From Porites lobata (taxonomy: Eukaryota; Cnidaria; Anthozoa; Scleractinia; Poritidae): a stretch of DNA of 64,000 nt. A model generated the notes under the pieces. It worked only from the letters and a program-made list of their open reading frames with translations. It did no database searches and was not told where the DNA came from. The stretch spans positions 908,501 through 972,500 of the forward strand of contig CALNXK010000046.1 of NCBI GenBank assembly GCA_942486035.1, written 5' to 3'. Positions within the stretch are counted from its first letter, which is position 1. Each line of letters begins with the position of its first letter. The position numbers and the translations under genes are program-made. Positions 10,650 to 22,949 of the stretch are shown here, piece after piece.

Positions 10650-10735
10650 GCGTCCTCTGGCCTCAGTTGTTCAAAAGCTGAATAGCGCCATCCACCGGCA
10701 GCGCAAGGATAAATTTTTGTCACTATACAGGTAAG
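10650..10735. repeat. Fragment of the GTTGTTCAAAAGCTG palindromic MITE
   Basis: cagttgttcaaaagctgaat followed by agcgccatccaccgg matches the left end of the palindromic element at 59154-59284. The right arm is missing. Confidence 0.5.
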
Positions 10736-10847
10736 ACCAGTTGTACATCCGGCAAAAAAGGATTTAAAAGGTGAATTTTCTAGCGATAACTCCTCTGTGA
10801 GGCTGTTTAACTAAACAGTGCTTAAACATGTCTTGACTTTGTTGTTA

Positions 10848-11064
10848 GGGGCCGACCATTTCACTCTTGAGGGGGAGGGTGGGTGATTTTGAAAAAAATT
10901 TCGTGCAAGCGCTTGTCGGAAGAAAAAAATTGCATGCAGCACAAATGTAATAGAAAGCTTATGGGGAAAAAAAGGAAAAAATATCCTGCCCACCAGATTG
11001 CTAAAAAAAAATTCTTGATGACCAGAAATCACCCCCACCCCTCAAGAGTTAAATGGTCGGCCCC
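10848..11064. mobile_element. Harbinger-like MITE with TTA target duplication
   Basis: Ends GGGGCCGACCATTT and AAATGGTCGGCCCC are perfect inverted repeats extended to about 38 bp (ctcttgaggg against ccctcaagag). The flanks are TTA at 10845-10847 and 11065-11067, a 3-bp duplication as in PIF/Harbinger elements. 217 bp, non-coding. Confidence 0.85.
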
Positions 11065-11339
11065 TTAGTTGAACATTTGTGTGATTACATAAAGAATGTC
11101 GAAAATTAGGTACTATCATGGTTTTCATTACATTCGATATGTTGTAAATGGATTAAATTTCGTTCGATACAGTTTAAACCTCAATAGCTCTCCCGGAGAG
11201 CTTGCTGAACGGCTTTTATTTATAACCCTTTTACTTCTTCACTACACACATGTATCTCAAGGCAAGAGAAGATTTATCTCTTGCTCAAGATCAGGAGAAA
11301 CGTGAGTATCTCTCTTCATGTCTGGCTTGAGTGCACTAG

Positions 11340-11600
11340 AGCTAGTAGCTTGAAAGAAGTGGGTGCAAGAAAAAAGCAGGAGCGCGAGGGAGACGCGCGA
11401 GGGAAGAGGGAGCGCCTTCATTCAACGCATTCATTTTTAAAGTGATGACGTCACAAACAATTTAAAATATACTAGACGCAATGCATCATGGGAAGACTGC
11501 ATAATCCTCCTTTCGAGAGGCCTATGAAAATCGTTTCCCTTTGCCCTCGCGTGTCTACCTCGCGCGCCCCGTTCTTTCTTGCGCCGGTTACTTCCGAGCG
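11340..11600. repeat. Degenerate inverted-repeat element rich in CGCGAGG
   Basis: gggtgcaagaaaaaagcagg with cgcgagggagacgcgcgagg on the left is roughly the inverse of cctcgcgcgcc and ttctttcttgcgcc on the right. It is probably a decayed MITE; its exact ends are uncertain. Confidence 0.4.
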
Positions 11601-12411
11601 CCTGCTACGCAGGCTAGTATAGCAGATTGCACGTATGTTAGTGCAAAAAATCATCTCTGCAGACTGAGTCGCAGTGGACACTGACGTGGCCATGGCGACG
11701 AGAAAAATGACCACAGGGACGCTCTTTTTAGTTGTAGGTCTTCAAAGTGTACAATGGCAACCCCAGGGTAATTATCCCAGCCGGGACAAGGAGGCCTAAA
11801 AAGGTGAAGATAGCGAAGGGCGAGGGAGATGAATTAAGCCCGCTTTTAAAAACGCGAGGCTAGATTCCTACTAGTTTTCGCAATTACTTGCTGGCCAGAC
11901 CCAAATTCAACCATTTAACCAGCTTGGCTGCACTAGGTAATGTGTAACTCTCAGCTTGCGTGTCTTCCGCCAGTCTGTGGCTTTCCTGTTCAGTTGAACT
12001 GTGGCCTGCCACTTTGGTGAGACTTTGTACCTTTAAGACTCCGTTTCCTGCCGGTTCAACCTTGAAACAACCACAAAAAAATAATATTTTGGCTTCTCGT
12101 TCGTTCCAAAGCATTTTTGCGTTGGCTTATGTAGTTATATTATCGAGGATTAAGCTTTATCAAAGCCAAATTGGAAGCCGTAAGAACTTGACTATTTTGA
12201 ATGGTTTTCTACTTTGCCAATCCACGGTTTGGCAAGAATTCAAAATACAAATTGGCCAGGTGTTTCGAGACGTTTTAACATCCTAAAGATGATTTTCTTT
12301 TTCCAGAAATAACTACTCTAAAACAAGCATTCGTATTTCGGACCACACTTACAAAGCAAATGTCCCTTCAAAAACATGAATTAGCCTAAATCACCTCAGT
12401 CGCCAACCTCG

Positions 12412-12461
12412 TTCCCAGGGTCCTCTCCTACGCGGAGTCGAGTAAGAGAGGACCCTGGGAA
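12412..12461. repeat. Perfect 16-bp inverted repeat (TTCCCAGGGTCCTCTC)
   Basis: 12412-12427 and 12446-12461 are exact inverse complements separated by 18 bases. This is probably a tiny MITE or a solo end of the CTCGTYCCCAGG family seen elsewhere in the window. It could fold as a hairpin but no terminator role is suggested. Confidence 0.7.
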
Positions 12462-12472
12462 CAAAGTTGTCC

Positions 12473-14610
12473 ACTTAGCTGATAAGACCACTTTTATTAT
12501 CCACCACACTCTATAGATGCAACACTACAAACAGGTCTAAATAGTGTTTTGTGGATTTTAGCCATAAGGTATCTGCTACCCCAAAGTTTATGGTTTTTGT
12601 GCCGTTTCGGTCTGAAAACGGGCATGGACTTTGCTCATTTTGGTCTGGAATTGAGTGTGATTATCGAGGGAACTACGGAATGTATTAATATATTTGTCGT
12701 TTTAATTGCAACTGAATAAGAAAGAAAGAGTAATATGTGAATTCGAAATGCATTTTTAGATTTCTAATCTAAGTTCTGCGTATGCCAGGTCTGAAAACGG
12801 GTATGTAATATGAAAGTTTTTGGTCAGAAATAGGGTCAAGCGTGTTTACGCTTACAGAGACGATTTGCCGGGCGATTTGCACGCGTCAAACTCATTGCAT
12901 AAGAGTGCTAAAAGCCCGCCGGAGCAAAAAGTTCACTTCCACGTGACGTGCTCCGCTCAAAAAGGTCTTCTTTCAGAGCTCTCTAGTTTATCGTTGAGCA
13001 GTGATGAGCTTACCACCTAACACGTGTTTCTGAAATGTCTGAAATAAACACTTGATCTCTTTGTCCGTCCACCAAGCAATTTTGTTATACATGTAAACAA
13101 CAAAATAACTAAATTTGGAGTAATGTGCGTTGATGCTCCAGTAATGTGTCTGAATTTTATTTCTATGCACGAATAAATGTGGATCTCCAGACGCTCAAGA
13201 AGCATATTGCCTTGCATTCTTCGTTGGTCAATGTAATGCGAGCTTGATTCGTTTGAGTTACATAATTTGTAAACTGATTTAGTCACAGAATCAAAGTGAA
13301 ATGGTTATCAGTTTGCTGATGCGGATAGATATCTCAAAGGTGGTCAGGTCATTGGGGGAGGAATGGTCGCGAGGTTTTTTAGCCAAACACAGAGCATCTA
13401 TTTTTTCTCAAAAAGCGTGTCAACAGCACCAGATTTGACCACCGCGTGGTTTTAATATGATATAAAAATGTAGGTTATCCGATCTTGACTCTAATCCGTA
13501 GAGCCACAATTGCAGCGCCAGATCAGCTAAACTATTGTAAACAGTAAATTGACTCGATAAATTTTTCTCAGATCAAACCCACACTGATTTTTATCAATAC
13601 TTTTCTCTTTTGGAATACGTTCTTTCACGCGATTTGGCCATCAACGGTGCTAGCTGTACTGTGTTTATTAATGGACCCTTTGTCCTCTACGGAGCCATAG
13701 AACAATCCCATTTTTTGGAAGAAATTTTATCGATCTTACTGAGTCTGAGTTTTATCAGGAAACAATTTTTGGAAAATATTGCGTTGAATTATTTAACACA
13801 ATCCACAATTGCTCCCTCTCCATTTCTCCTTGCTCTTTGAACTTTTACGGGTAAAAATAACAAAAAGAAATTGGTATTCCAAATATGTCTGTATTAAAAG
13901 TTAATAATATGATATTAATAATAATAATGAAACACATAAATGCGTTTTTGCCAGTTTTCTTCGCTTTCAGTTCAGTTAAAAGATCTCATATTTAGAGCAT
14001 CTGGCATTACGTGTAAACTTTCTCATGGTAGCTTAGTAACATGACTTGTATACTGACCTAAACGGACTGCATAAATCTAAGGTAAAAATTAATGAACTTA
14101 ACTCATCATACCTTACTAGTTCTCATCTATAAGACCAATTCGGAAGAATGAGCTTCTAGGTCTAATCACTTACAAATATTAGAATACTTAACATAGCTAA
14201 ATATCAAAAATAATTTCTCCTAGAATTAAAGTAGAAAAGCAAAATCTTGAGATCTGAATTCCTAACAACAATACTTTCATTCGTTTGATAACCCTTAACA
14301 AGAGTCAAGAGGGACAATCATTTTTGAAATTTGAATCGATTGTTTTTAAAAATTTTAATACTATTTGTCATACCTTTTCTATAATTGATTGTGAAATTCT
14401 AGAACTCTAGTGGGAATGTTATTAGTTGGTTGCCGACAGAAAGCCACTGAATTTTATTTATTTCGAAAATGTGAATCATATGAACGATATGAGACGTTTG
14501 TTTGTACTAATAAAGTGATTTGTCAATTCAATCCAGAAAGACTTCCGGAGATACTAGTCACGTTCGTAGACGTATCACTTTTCAAGTGTTTGTTTTTCTT
14601 CTAGCCAGCC
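12473..14610. other. Intergenic DNA, nothing recognised
   Basis: A+T-rich sequence with scattered short open frames on both strands that show no domain, no codon-like pattern and no convincing splice structure. No RNA gene recognised. Confidence 0.5.
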
Positions 14611-14613
14611 TGC

Positions 14614-14647
14614 ACCTTCAATCAATCAATCAACCAATCAATTTATT
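14614..14647. repeat. Short (CAAT)n microsatellite
   Basis: About six near-perfect units of aatc/caat in tandem, just upstream of a spurious open frame. Confidence 0.6.
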
Positions 14648-15195
14648 TATGCCATGACGTGGGATTGGGTTGCCCGGAGTATCCGAGCCGGAAATTCATT
14701 TCTTTGCTTGGGGGAGTTCTGTAAGAAAGGAGAAAAAAAATTGAATTCTAAAGTAGAGGAAATGCAAAAACTTTCGTCTAAGATTCCTGAAGAGTTCAAT
14801 ATGCAAGAGGGAGCCTTGATGCCCTGGGGGAGGTACTCCCTAAACTGGCCTAGGGGAGAGGCTCGGCCTTCGGGCTTCAGGTCTTTTAGGTATACGAAAG
14901 CGTTAGTTTCACTAATTAAAGTATATGAAAGGGTAGGAAGGTATGAGAAAAAAACTGAATTTTCTCATCGTTTCTTGGAGATAAAAGGTGCTGTACCCTC
15001 TAAATAACGGCAAGTTTTCTTCAAAAAATGGAGACAAGTCTTCTAGTTTTCCTTGGTAAGGCGCCAGGCAGGTACTTTAACAATCACAACAATGACACAA
15101 ATAAGGTATGACGTTTCATGAATTTATAGCAGTCACGTTTGAAAGATAAGGTAATGTATATCCCCATATTGCTAAATATAAGTCCTTACAATTCT

Positions 15196-15209
15196 AGATG
15201 ATAAGCATT
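15196..15209 (+). promoter_or_regulatory. Shared AGATGATAAGCATT motif upstream of ligand 1
   Basis: The 14-mer lies 27 bp before the start codon. It recurs exactly at 23947-23960 upstream of ligand 2. It contains TGATAAG, a GATA-factor consensus. It is either a conserved regulatory element or a remnant of the duplicated leader; function is inference. Confidence 0.35.
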
Positions 15210-15235
15210 TTACCGGGGCTAGTTCCTTCAGCAAA

Positions 15236-15533
15236 ATGAACTCTTTGGTGATTTTAGTCACTTTGACAATCGCTTCGCTGAGCCACGAATCGACTTCGTT
15301 GGAAGTTGGCAACCAAAATGTTTCTGCCATCGAGCAAATCTTACTGGAATCTTTCAAGAAAAGACTTCTTAAAGAGCTGGGGTTTTCCACTGTTCCGAAT
15401 GTCAGCAACACTACACTCCGAAAGGCTCCACACATTCTCAGGTACATGGTCGAGGCCGACAACAGAAAATACAGCTTGAAGAAACAAGAGGACTACGCAA
15501 AAATTAAACGAATTTTCTTATTTCCCGTTCAAG
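15236..15533 (+). CDS. TGF-beta ligand 1, coding exon 1 (signal peptide and start of prodomain)
   Basis: First ATG of an uninterrupted frame giving a hydrophobic leader. Ends at gttcaag|gtgggc in phase 1, the same phase as the paralogue. It contains the amphipathic helix of the prodomain that holds the ligand latent in myostatin-type precursors. Confidence 0.85.
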
Positions 15534-17445
15534 GTGGGCTTAGTTATTAGTTAGTTAAGGGCTAGGTTACGTTTGCAGTAAATAGCCACTGTGCATTTTC
15601 GTCGATACAAAAGAAAAAAATATCGTGCAATAATTGGAAAATCATCAAGCAAAAACCAAGGTTCAATTCTAAGCGAGCCACGAATTTATTACTGGGTATT
15701 AGTAAGTCTTCTTTTGTGGTGGTTCTTGATTTGAAACAACATTGTGATTTCGGTTGTCCGCAGGAGACTGATTTCCACACATGGTAACAGCCGAACTCAC
15801 GTAGCTTAAAAATGGGGGCAAGGAGCGGCGACCGCATAGGTTAGGAATTTTTTAAGAAAACCAAGACAATAGCGAAACACGGACAGGACACGCAGGAGTT
15901 TTTGCACCTTACTGGTCTATCTTGCTAAAAAATAGGGGTGTGCAGCAGAGTTCTTTCCTTTTGTACAAAAGGTTTAATCTGATACTTAAAGAAATATATT
16001 TTTTTCATGCCAGAAGTTTAGCTGAGTTTTCCATTGTTCTTTTCATAGTGGAACAAACACTGACATGACCTCCGTCAATGGTTAAGTGTCTAAAAAGCTG
16101 GATTCGGCAACAACTGATAAATACGCAAAGAATTATCAAGAAGGACTTTGGCTCCTGAGATTATATTTTGCCCTGTAGTGCAAAACAATAAGGGTTAAAA
16201 CATTTTTTTTTGTTGAACAAAAAAAATTCATAACACTGATTAGCGAGTAGAAGTAAATAATTAGACTGTGCAAAAAGAAGCAAAATTAATTACAAAATAA
16301 GAATTTTTAAATGTATTTCGTTTCCTCTTTTGGTCATCCATCTTTCCTAGTGTCGATATCGCGTCTGCCCATACCGCGCTTCGAATCCAGGGTAGCTGGT
16401 GGCATAATTTTCCCAAAGTATATAACATATACGAGATCACATTCATCTTTCATGAAAACATGAATGCTGTCATAATTGGTATTTTTCAATATTTATAACC
16501 ACTTTAAATTCTTTGTGTTTCAATCAAAATTTAAAGGTGGTGGCAAACGACTGTTTCATCACGCACCATATATTTATTGTATGCTATGCTTTTATGCGTT
16601 TGAATGAATTTTTATTTTCAAGGTAGTAAACGAGACATTCTTACACAGACGGTTACTACAGTTGTTGACAAAATAATTTTCTCATTTGTCTCCAAGGAGA
16701 TAAAGTTGGGAAAAACTACTTATTCAAGGTGAATTCCGGCCACATGAGCCTTGATGTCAAATCTGCAACCTTGTGGGTTTCTATCACTGGGGCAGCTGGA
16801 GAATACGAATTGGTCCTTTACAGAGGCTACAAAGCAAACGGAAAAGATGCCCTAGCAAAAGAACTTTTCCACTCGGAACAGCTCAACAGGACTGGTTGGT
16901 ACTCGATGAACGTTACTCTTTTGGTCAAAGAGTGGTTCTCACTGTATCCTGCGTTTAACTTAAGCTTGGAAATAGTGACGAAGAAATCGAAAGCTGTTGG
17001 TGGTGGTATAAGTGGCTCCGCCCCGGAGGCAAAACAACCATTTCTGGTGGTGAACACTGGAGAGAAGAAATATGCCAGCAGAAGGCAAAGATCATCATCA
17101 TCATCAGGTGAATACCTCACAGAGTGCAAAGACAACGAGCCAAGAAATTGTTGTCGCGGGCATAAGCTGACTGTCGACTTTCAAGCCCTTGGCTTTGATT
17201 TCATCATCCAGCCCAGAGTGCTAAACACCTATGTGTGCGAAGGAGTGTGTGCTCAATCGACCACCGCCAAGAATCCGACGAGGGCTCAAGTTTTCATAAA
17301 CTTAAATATGTTTCAGCCTCACGCCTGTTGTCGTCCGATTGAATTTACTACCAAAAAAATTGTTTTCTTTAAGGATGATGACCCTAACAAAGCTTACGTA
17401 AGATATCTCCACGGCTGGGTGGCAAAGTGCGGCTGCGTAATATAA
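15236..17445 (+). CDS. GDF8/GDF11 (myostatin)-like TGF-beta ligand, paralogue 1, 2 coding exons
   Basis: Secreted growth-factor precursor of about 349 residues, exons 15236-15533 and 16697-17445. Signal peptide MNSLVILVTLTIASLSHEST; prodomain helix with KKRLLKELGFSTVPNVS; prodomain core with SATLWVSI, LLVKEWFS and NLSLEI, laid out as in myostatin; QPFLVVNT just before the cleavage region. Furin-type site RRQR then Ser. The mature domain has nine cysteines: C, CC, CEGVC, CC, CGC. The extra N-terminal Cys and LTVDFQALGFDFIIQP resemble GDF8/11 and activin more than BMPs. Several N-glycosylation sequons lie in the prodomain. Expected to signal through type I/II receptors and Smad2/3; that is family knowledge. 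Paralogue 2 follows on the same strand. Confidence 0.9.
15534..16696. other. Intron of TGF-beta ligand 1
   Basis: GT-AG intron of 1163 bp, phase 1, A+T-rich. No repeat element or additional exon recognised. Confidence 0.75.
16697..17445 (+). CDS. TGF-beta ligand 1, coding exon 2 (prodomain core, furin site, mature ligand)
   Basis: Acceptor tctccaag at 16696, chosen because the encoded GDKVGKNYLFKV aligns with ANKVEKNYIFKV at the paralogue's exon start. An acceptor three bases on (ggag) would keep frame. Stop TAA at 17443-17445. A run of five to six Ser follows the RRQR cleavage site. Confidence 0.9.
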
Positions 17446-17563
17446 TCTGACACGCATGATCATGATCCCTCAATTCAGAAACTCTAAGAAGAATGGACAC
17501 AAGCTTTGGGTGCAGTGATTTGTAGTTAGGGGTTTCTTGTTTCGTGGCTAATGGGTTTTATGC

Positions 17564-18371
17564 ATGGTTCAATTTGACCTGTTACCACCCCCCTGGGCAA
17601 CCCCTTGGAAAAGTCCAGCCCCTCGGGGCTGGGGGGTAGGGAATTGTTTGAAGTGGTCCTCTGCCGGGGTTAGGGGGTACCCCCGGCACGCAGAAGGGGA
17701 CAATTCCCCACCCCCGAGTTCCTGATCGACCTCATATACGGTACATCTTTTGAGAACAATATTGATTTCTGTGCAAAAGCAAAACGAGACGTATGCAGAC
17801 GTTTATAAATGCATTCTAAAGTTTATTTAGAGAAGGATAGTACACGTAAAATATGGTTGAAACATGAACAATACATTTGGAAACGAAAACGAAGAAAAAC
17901 CTTTTTGAGCGCCTCCTTGGTAGAGCACTTTATAAGAACACTGGATTGAATCTCTGTTTATCTATATATATTAAAAGCCTTGTATCTGTTTTCGTATGAA
18001 GTCTATTTAAGTCGACTTATAAGTAAACGAGACAGAAGAAATATTTCTTTTTTTCTGTTGCCAAAAAAAAAAGTCGATTCGAGTACGAATCATACACATA
18101 TTCGCTAAAAGCATACCTTTAAATACAGACTTTAATTTCGATAGGTTATTTCTCTCCATCCATTCTCTGGCAAATTCCCTTGAAAATAAGTAGTCTTGAG
18201 TTAATTCCGCAGCTTCGTGCAAACTGGGTGAGAAATAACACGACTTCGCAAAGTCAAAGAGAAGTTAATTTTGATTTTCCCCAGGGAATAGACCACCAGG
18301 AGAGAAAAAAAAAGCAAATTCCCGGGGGTATGCCCGGGGGAGCACGCATGTAACAGGTCAAATTGAACCAT
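17564..18371. mobile_element. DNA element with 22-bp perfect terminal inverted repeats
   Basis: 17564-17585 (ATGGTTCAATTTGACCTG and four more bases) is matched exactly in inverse at 18350-18371. The ends are followed inward by C/G-rich tracts such as ccccctgggcaacccc and cccgggggtatgcccggggg. About 808 bp, no transposase frame. It begins 118 bp after the ligand 1 stop and may lie in its 3' UTR or just beyond. Confidence 0.8.
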
Positions 18372-19125
18372 ACATTACACAAACTTTCTCGATTGCAATG
18401 TTTGTAAGACTTTACCTCTACCGTTTTAAAACAGTGATGATGAACTTAGTAGTAATCACTGTTGTGAGTTATTAAGAGGTGTAACACTTTTAGTTTATTG
18501 ATGGAAAAGAAGTCAAGGGCTCTTGCTAAAGCCTAACCTTCAAAGCCACTACCACATTATTTTATAGCCTGTTTTAAGACAAAACACCGAGAAATAATTT
18601 TTCTAGACCCCCTGGAGACAATATGCTCTGAAGACAAAATTGGTCCATGGTGTTGCAATGTCCGAGATTTCGCCTTTCCTCTTAATCCTTTGTAGAATTT
18701 TCGATGTGTTCATATGAGAGGGTGGGCTGGCTCGGTTCCCGAGATCTCGGTTTTTCCAACCGTCTTACATTGCTTGCTGTATTTTCCACATCATAAGAAT
18801 CCCATCGATACAGCTTTAGGGTTAAAAAAAGCTATGGTAGACGTAAAAGTTATAGTTTTCGTGTTTCGTCATATTTGCTTTGTTTCTTGAATTTCTCGCC
18901 AAAACTCGTCCCTAGGATCTTTGGCCCTTTTTCATCTCGGAAACCAGGCTGAAATTTCTCATATGAACCCAAGGCGAAATTGGTCCGAGTAACCGGGCTC
19001 GTGTTAAGAGGCCCTTAGAACTGTTAAGCAGGCGAATAAGTTATTTCACTTTAATTGTCGTGTACGCGAGCAACACTATATCTGACAGAGGTTCTCGACA
19101 AGCTTCGACTCGAACGGCAATGTTG
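18372..19125. other. Intergenic DNA, nothing recognised
   Basis: A short tgatggaaaagaagtcaagg stretch and mixed A+T-rich sequence. No gene, RNA gene or clear repeat boundary seen. Confidence 0.4.
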
Positions 19126-19129
19126 TAAT

Positions 19130-19405
19130 TAGGATATTGCTGTTTTAGGTCAGTTCTGTGCTCAAGTTATTACTTAGACTACTTAGTGCCTTTACCATAA
19201 ACGAAAAGCTCCTGTAGAGTTATGAAAAAGATATGAAACCAATGTCATTAGAAAGCACCATTGGAGTGATTGATTTTTTTTTCAGGTATATCATTAAAAC
19301 GTGAAAAATTTGGCCCAGCTTCCTCAAGTTTCAATCCATTTCCATCCAGTTTGAGTGCCCTAACTACAGTGTTAAACAAGAAAACGCCAAAAGGCGCTTC
19401 TGCGG
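19130..19405. repeat. MITE family C interior, diverged copy
   Basis: Shares ctcctgtagagttatgaaaa followed by agatatgaaaccaa, and a ggcccagctt...caatcc stretch, with 5430-5620. The terminal ends are not clear. Confidence 0.55.
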
Positions 19406-20591
19406 GATGTTTTGGACAGTTGGGTACATTGGTTGGGATTTGCAGACACTGATGCAAAGGAATTGCAATGTTGTCCTAAATGAGTCGAAGAAGTTCTCGA
19501 ACTAATATCATATCTGTCTGAATATCTAAGTTAGTTAACTACAGGCACACCTCAAATAATTTTTGAAAAACCAAAAAAAGTCATAACAGTAGATAAAGTT
19601 TAAAGAGTTCTTTAAAATGGAAAATGTAAGTTCGCTAAAAAGAAAACTAAGTACTGAAACTCTGAATGAACTGAAAAGGACTACAGAATTCCATTTTTAC
19701 TGCTTTAAATCAATAAAAGATATGAAACTAAGAAGCACCGAATCAGGAAGTTAAGTTAGTGTAGCGGCAATACATGTTGACACTTTAAACCGACCCTTAA
19801 TTTAACGAACACAGACAACAGATATATCAAGATAATCGTTTGAGGTGTCAAGATGGAATTCTAGTAGTTTTTACCCTGTAATCGAGTCATAGACCTAGAC
19901 TTGCCACAACCCTATTTCTAATGCCCTAGAGTATAACCCGCGTGTTGTGCTATTTAGCGCTCTTTTAATGTTATTTTTTCCTTACCTTCAAATATTTAGC
20001 CCAGTTTTTTAATCATGGACAGTAGCCCGCATTTTATACCTAGTCAGCCGTTTTTACAGTCCACATTCGTCTCATTCTATACTGCATGACCGCACTGAAA
20101 TCGGTTTGTAAATTCAAGAGAATTGTCGTTGCAATGTGAAAATTGCTTCAGTATTTATTTCATATTTGAATAGTATTTCGCAACAAGTGCATTCTTCCCT
20201 CGGTAAGTTTACAAGTGAGCTCACTGGTTCTGAAACTCGTTGGTTTGATTTGTTATGGTGAATCTATTGGTTCGACAACTGTGAACTCGTTGGTTCGGTG
20301 GCAAATTAAACACAGGCGAAAAATCACATTTTGTGCGGCTGCTAACGACCTAACACACAACTTCAAAACGAAGCAACATAACACAGCAATTATCCAGTCA
20401 AACTCACAAACGCCGACTTCCTGGTCTAGCGATTTGTGCTTTGCCTTTCTACCCAGTAGCTTTTGTCTGTTACTTGACTTGCACGTGATTCGAAGTTGCA
20501 GCCAATAAAATTGCACGAGTTTTCGGAACGGGCACAGGAATCCCAAATGCAGAGCTTGCTCTCGAAAGGCTACCAAGATGTGGGTAATGTT

Positions 20592-20752
20592 TCTGATTAG
20601 CAAATCTCCATCCCGGCATGACGAATCAGAAGCACGACTCAGATCTGAATAGTGAACACATCATTGTGAAATTTCTGCGCTCGCTCCTCAGACGTCATCA
20701 CGCTGGGAAACCAGTTGTGGTGTCGCAAAGTGTCGCTTGTTTTCTCAGGCTA
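20592..20752. repeat. One arm of the AGCCTGAGAAAACAGCC palindromic element
   Basis: tttctgcgctcgctcctcag and acgtcat...ggaaaccagt...tgttttctcaggct match the right arm of the palindrome at 30989-31281 with many substitutions. The left arm is absent, so this is an old half copy. Confidence 0.6.
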
Positions 20753-21139
20753 ATTCTCTTCTGAGTAACAGGCAGGTTCGAGGTCATTACGCGGATTGGA
20801 ATGTCCATGGATTTGTAACTTTACATTTCCCATGATTTCACCGATACAATTAGCATCGCAAGAACAGTCACCTGTTAGATCACGTGTGATCCGTAAATGT
20901 TTGTTCTGAGGGTTCTGTTGATTAGACTGTTGGCAAAGTCCGTTGGGGTTTTTGATGCTGTATTTGTTCTCAGTGAGAGGAAGCTAAGTAGGAGACCAGG
21001 TGCTTGGCCGTTTCGTATTAAAAGGTTCCCCAAGGGCAGACTATCGGTCGGAATTTGAGATTTTCTCTAGTGATTTTACCAGGATTGTTTAATTTGTGCG
21101 GGTGGGTTTGACAGTCTCATGTACTGGAAGACGGGTCGG

Positions 21140-22020
21140 TTAGAGGTCCCATTCATCTTTTCCAGAGACAGTATTAATTTGAAACTGAGGATGAGGAAAG
21201 TTTGGACAGTTCTGAGGTCTTTTAGGCTGTTGGCATGTCTTCAGCTTCGATGCAATTTCCATTGGCCAAACTCTAGCTCTTGGACCATACCTTCCAGTTT
21301 TCACATGTAGTCCTGACATGATCCATGAAAACAAATGAGTCTTAGTCGCCAGATAGAACTGCATTGATTGATTCAAAAGCTGGCTTTTGTAGGACTTTGT
21401 TGGTAAAATCTTGAGGCTTAACAACTTTGTTGGGCCCAATCTTTTTACGAGCGCATTAAGGATTAATGATCCACCAATGGAGTCCAAGTCTGGAAGATTA
21501 CGTTCATTCTTACGCACCAAAACCTTTTCCACCTAGAATCCCCACCCTTCCTCCTCATCATCATCATCATCGTCAACAACCTCTGCAGCCGATGTAACTA
21601 AGACTGTTTTAGGGTTTAAGCATAGCTTTGATAAATTTCGTCCATGTAGATCTGTTGTTGCGATTTTCCTGTCAACAGCTGTGATCGATATTTCTCCATT
21701 TCATATTTTGCTTAGCACTAACGTCTTTTAACCTCACGCATTTCCACAGAGCTGAGAGTACAACAGCTGCTTTGGTAGTTTGTTATTTATATCCTATCCA
21801 AGTGACTCAGCCACTCAAATTTTTTCTAAATGAGAATATCAGCCATTGATGGTAACCCTGCACGGAGGAGCCTATTTCTGCATCAGGAAGCATTCATTAC
21901 GACCCTTATGCTTCATCATATAAGAACAGAGCTTCCTCATTTGGATATGATATATGTTTCATCACCATGGGAGGAAAGGACATCAGCTCGATATACCTTA
22001 CAAGTGCTGGTTTTTCCATA
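21140..22020 (-). pseudogene. Possible degenerate minus-strand gene fragment, identity unknown
   Basis: Read leftwards, one frame runs AVDRKIATTDLHGRNLSKL, then VLVTSAAEVVDDDDDD and a Glu run, meets a TAG, and continues in the same frame for about 130 codons to a stop at 21140. That segment includes LPDLDSIGGSLILNALVKRL and KTGRYGPRARVWPMEI. Further right, other frames give coherent stretches (YMMKHKGRNECFLM) broken by stops and frame changes. The ttctag before the long frame could also be a splice acceptor of a real exon. I do not recognise the family. It may be a pseudogene or transposon remnant. Confidence 0.25.
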
Positions 22021-22181
22021 GCCTGTCCTATTCAAATGCAGCAATTGGATTTCCCATCCTGTATATTATTTAACTGTCTAGGCTAGCAACGTTTTTGGAG
22101 ATAGAGCTTCCCAGGTATTCAGCGGTCAGAACACTAACCCAGCTAGGGCATGCTGGTTGATAGTTGTGGTTGTTAGCTCAG

Positions 22182-22579
22182 CAGGGACACCCAACGACAA
22201 TTTTCGGAAAATATCTGTTCGGAAGACGATTCGAGATCTAGAATTTTCGGAACATTTGTTGTAAAATTTCTTGCTTGCCTGCCTCTCCTAGGATTTTCGA
22301 ACTTTTAAAAAATGGTATAATTGCCCATTTTTAACGGATTTTTACCCTTAAAAGGTCACCTAGAATTTTCGGAAGCCTTTTTTCTGGCTGAAATTTTCGA
22401 AAAGGTAAGTTTTGACCCCTATAATTTTCGGATCACTAGACTTTCAGCTAGGAAATTTGAACAGATGAAAAATTTTTAGGGGATAAAAATATGCCTATAT
22501 CTACCGTTTAAATACTAAAATACGTTTAACAATCCTTTGTTTAAGTGGTTTTGAACTATATTCACGTTGGGTGCCCCTG
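22182..22579 (+). mobile_element. Family E element copy 1 (CAGGGRCACCCAACG ends, 6-bp duplication)
   Basis: Left end CAGGGACACCCAACG, right end CGTTGGGTGCCCCTG. Flanked by the direct repeat GCTCAG (22176-22181 and 22580-22585). The interior has repeated gaattttcgga/aattttcggaa motifs. An inverted copy lies at 25797-26157, on the other side of TGF-beta ligand 2. Non-coding, 398 bp. Confidence 0.85.
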
Positions 22580-22949
22580 GCTCAGGAGCCGGATCAACGT
22601 TTTTAAGCAGTCAGTGTTCTTTATCGGTTGATCTTGTGGTAAAATTGGGAGGTATCTCTGGCACTGTGGGCAGCTACGTACAGCTCTGTCATCTGCACCA
22701 GCACTTCCCTCTCGAGGATCTGTATTGTGCGTGTTTTCCCTCTGAAAAAGCTGCGTTAAACTTGTCAGAATAACTGGGACGCGTTTGTATGTAGATACTA
22801 TCCTCAACTCCCTCAAAAGGTCTGGTGTTGCTGACAGGTAAAAAGAGAACTGTGTCGGGGCAAGCACGCAACTTTGCTAGACTTCGTTAGAGACTTTATA
22901 TATATTATATACATTATATGGAGACACTAACTATATTTCATTACATTTG

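Noticed and set aside
14654..15007. 117-codon frame upstream of TGF-beta ligand 1
   Set aside because: Part of it (EGALMPWGRYSLNWPRG) reads from a C/G-rich repeat-like stretch, and no domain, signal peptide or splice signal supports it.
16621..16700. Alternative acceptor tattttcaag at 16622 for TGF-beta ligand 1 exon 2
   Set aside because: Splicing there gives a frame that stops before the mature domain; the acceptor at 16696 matches the paralogue.
20215..20603. Overlapping frames on both strands (97 and 116 codons)
   Set aside because: They mirror each other on opposite strands, show no recognisable family and end in an old MITE arm.
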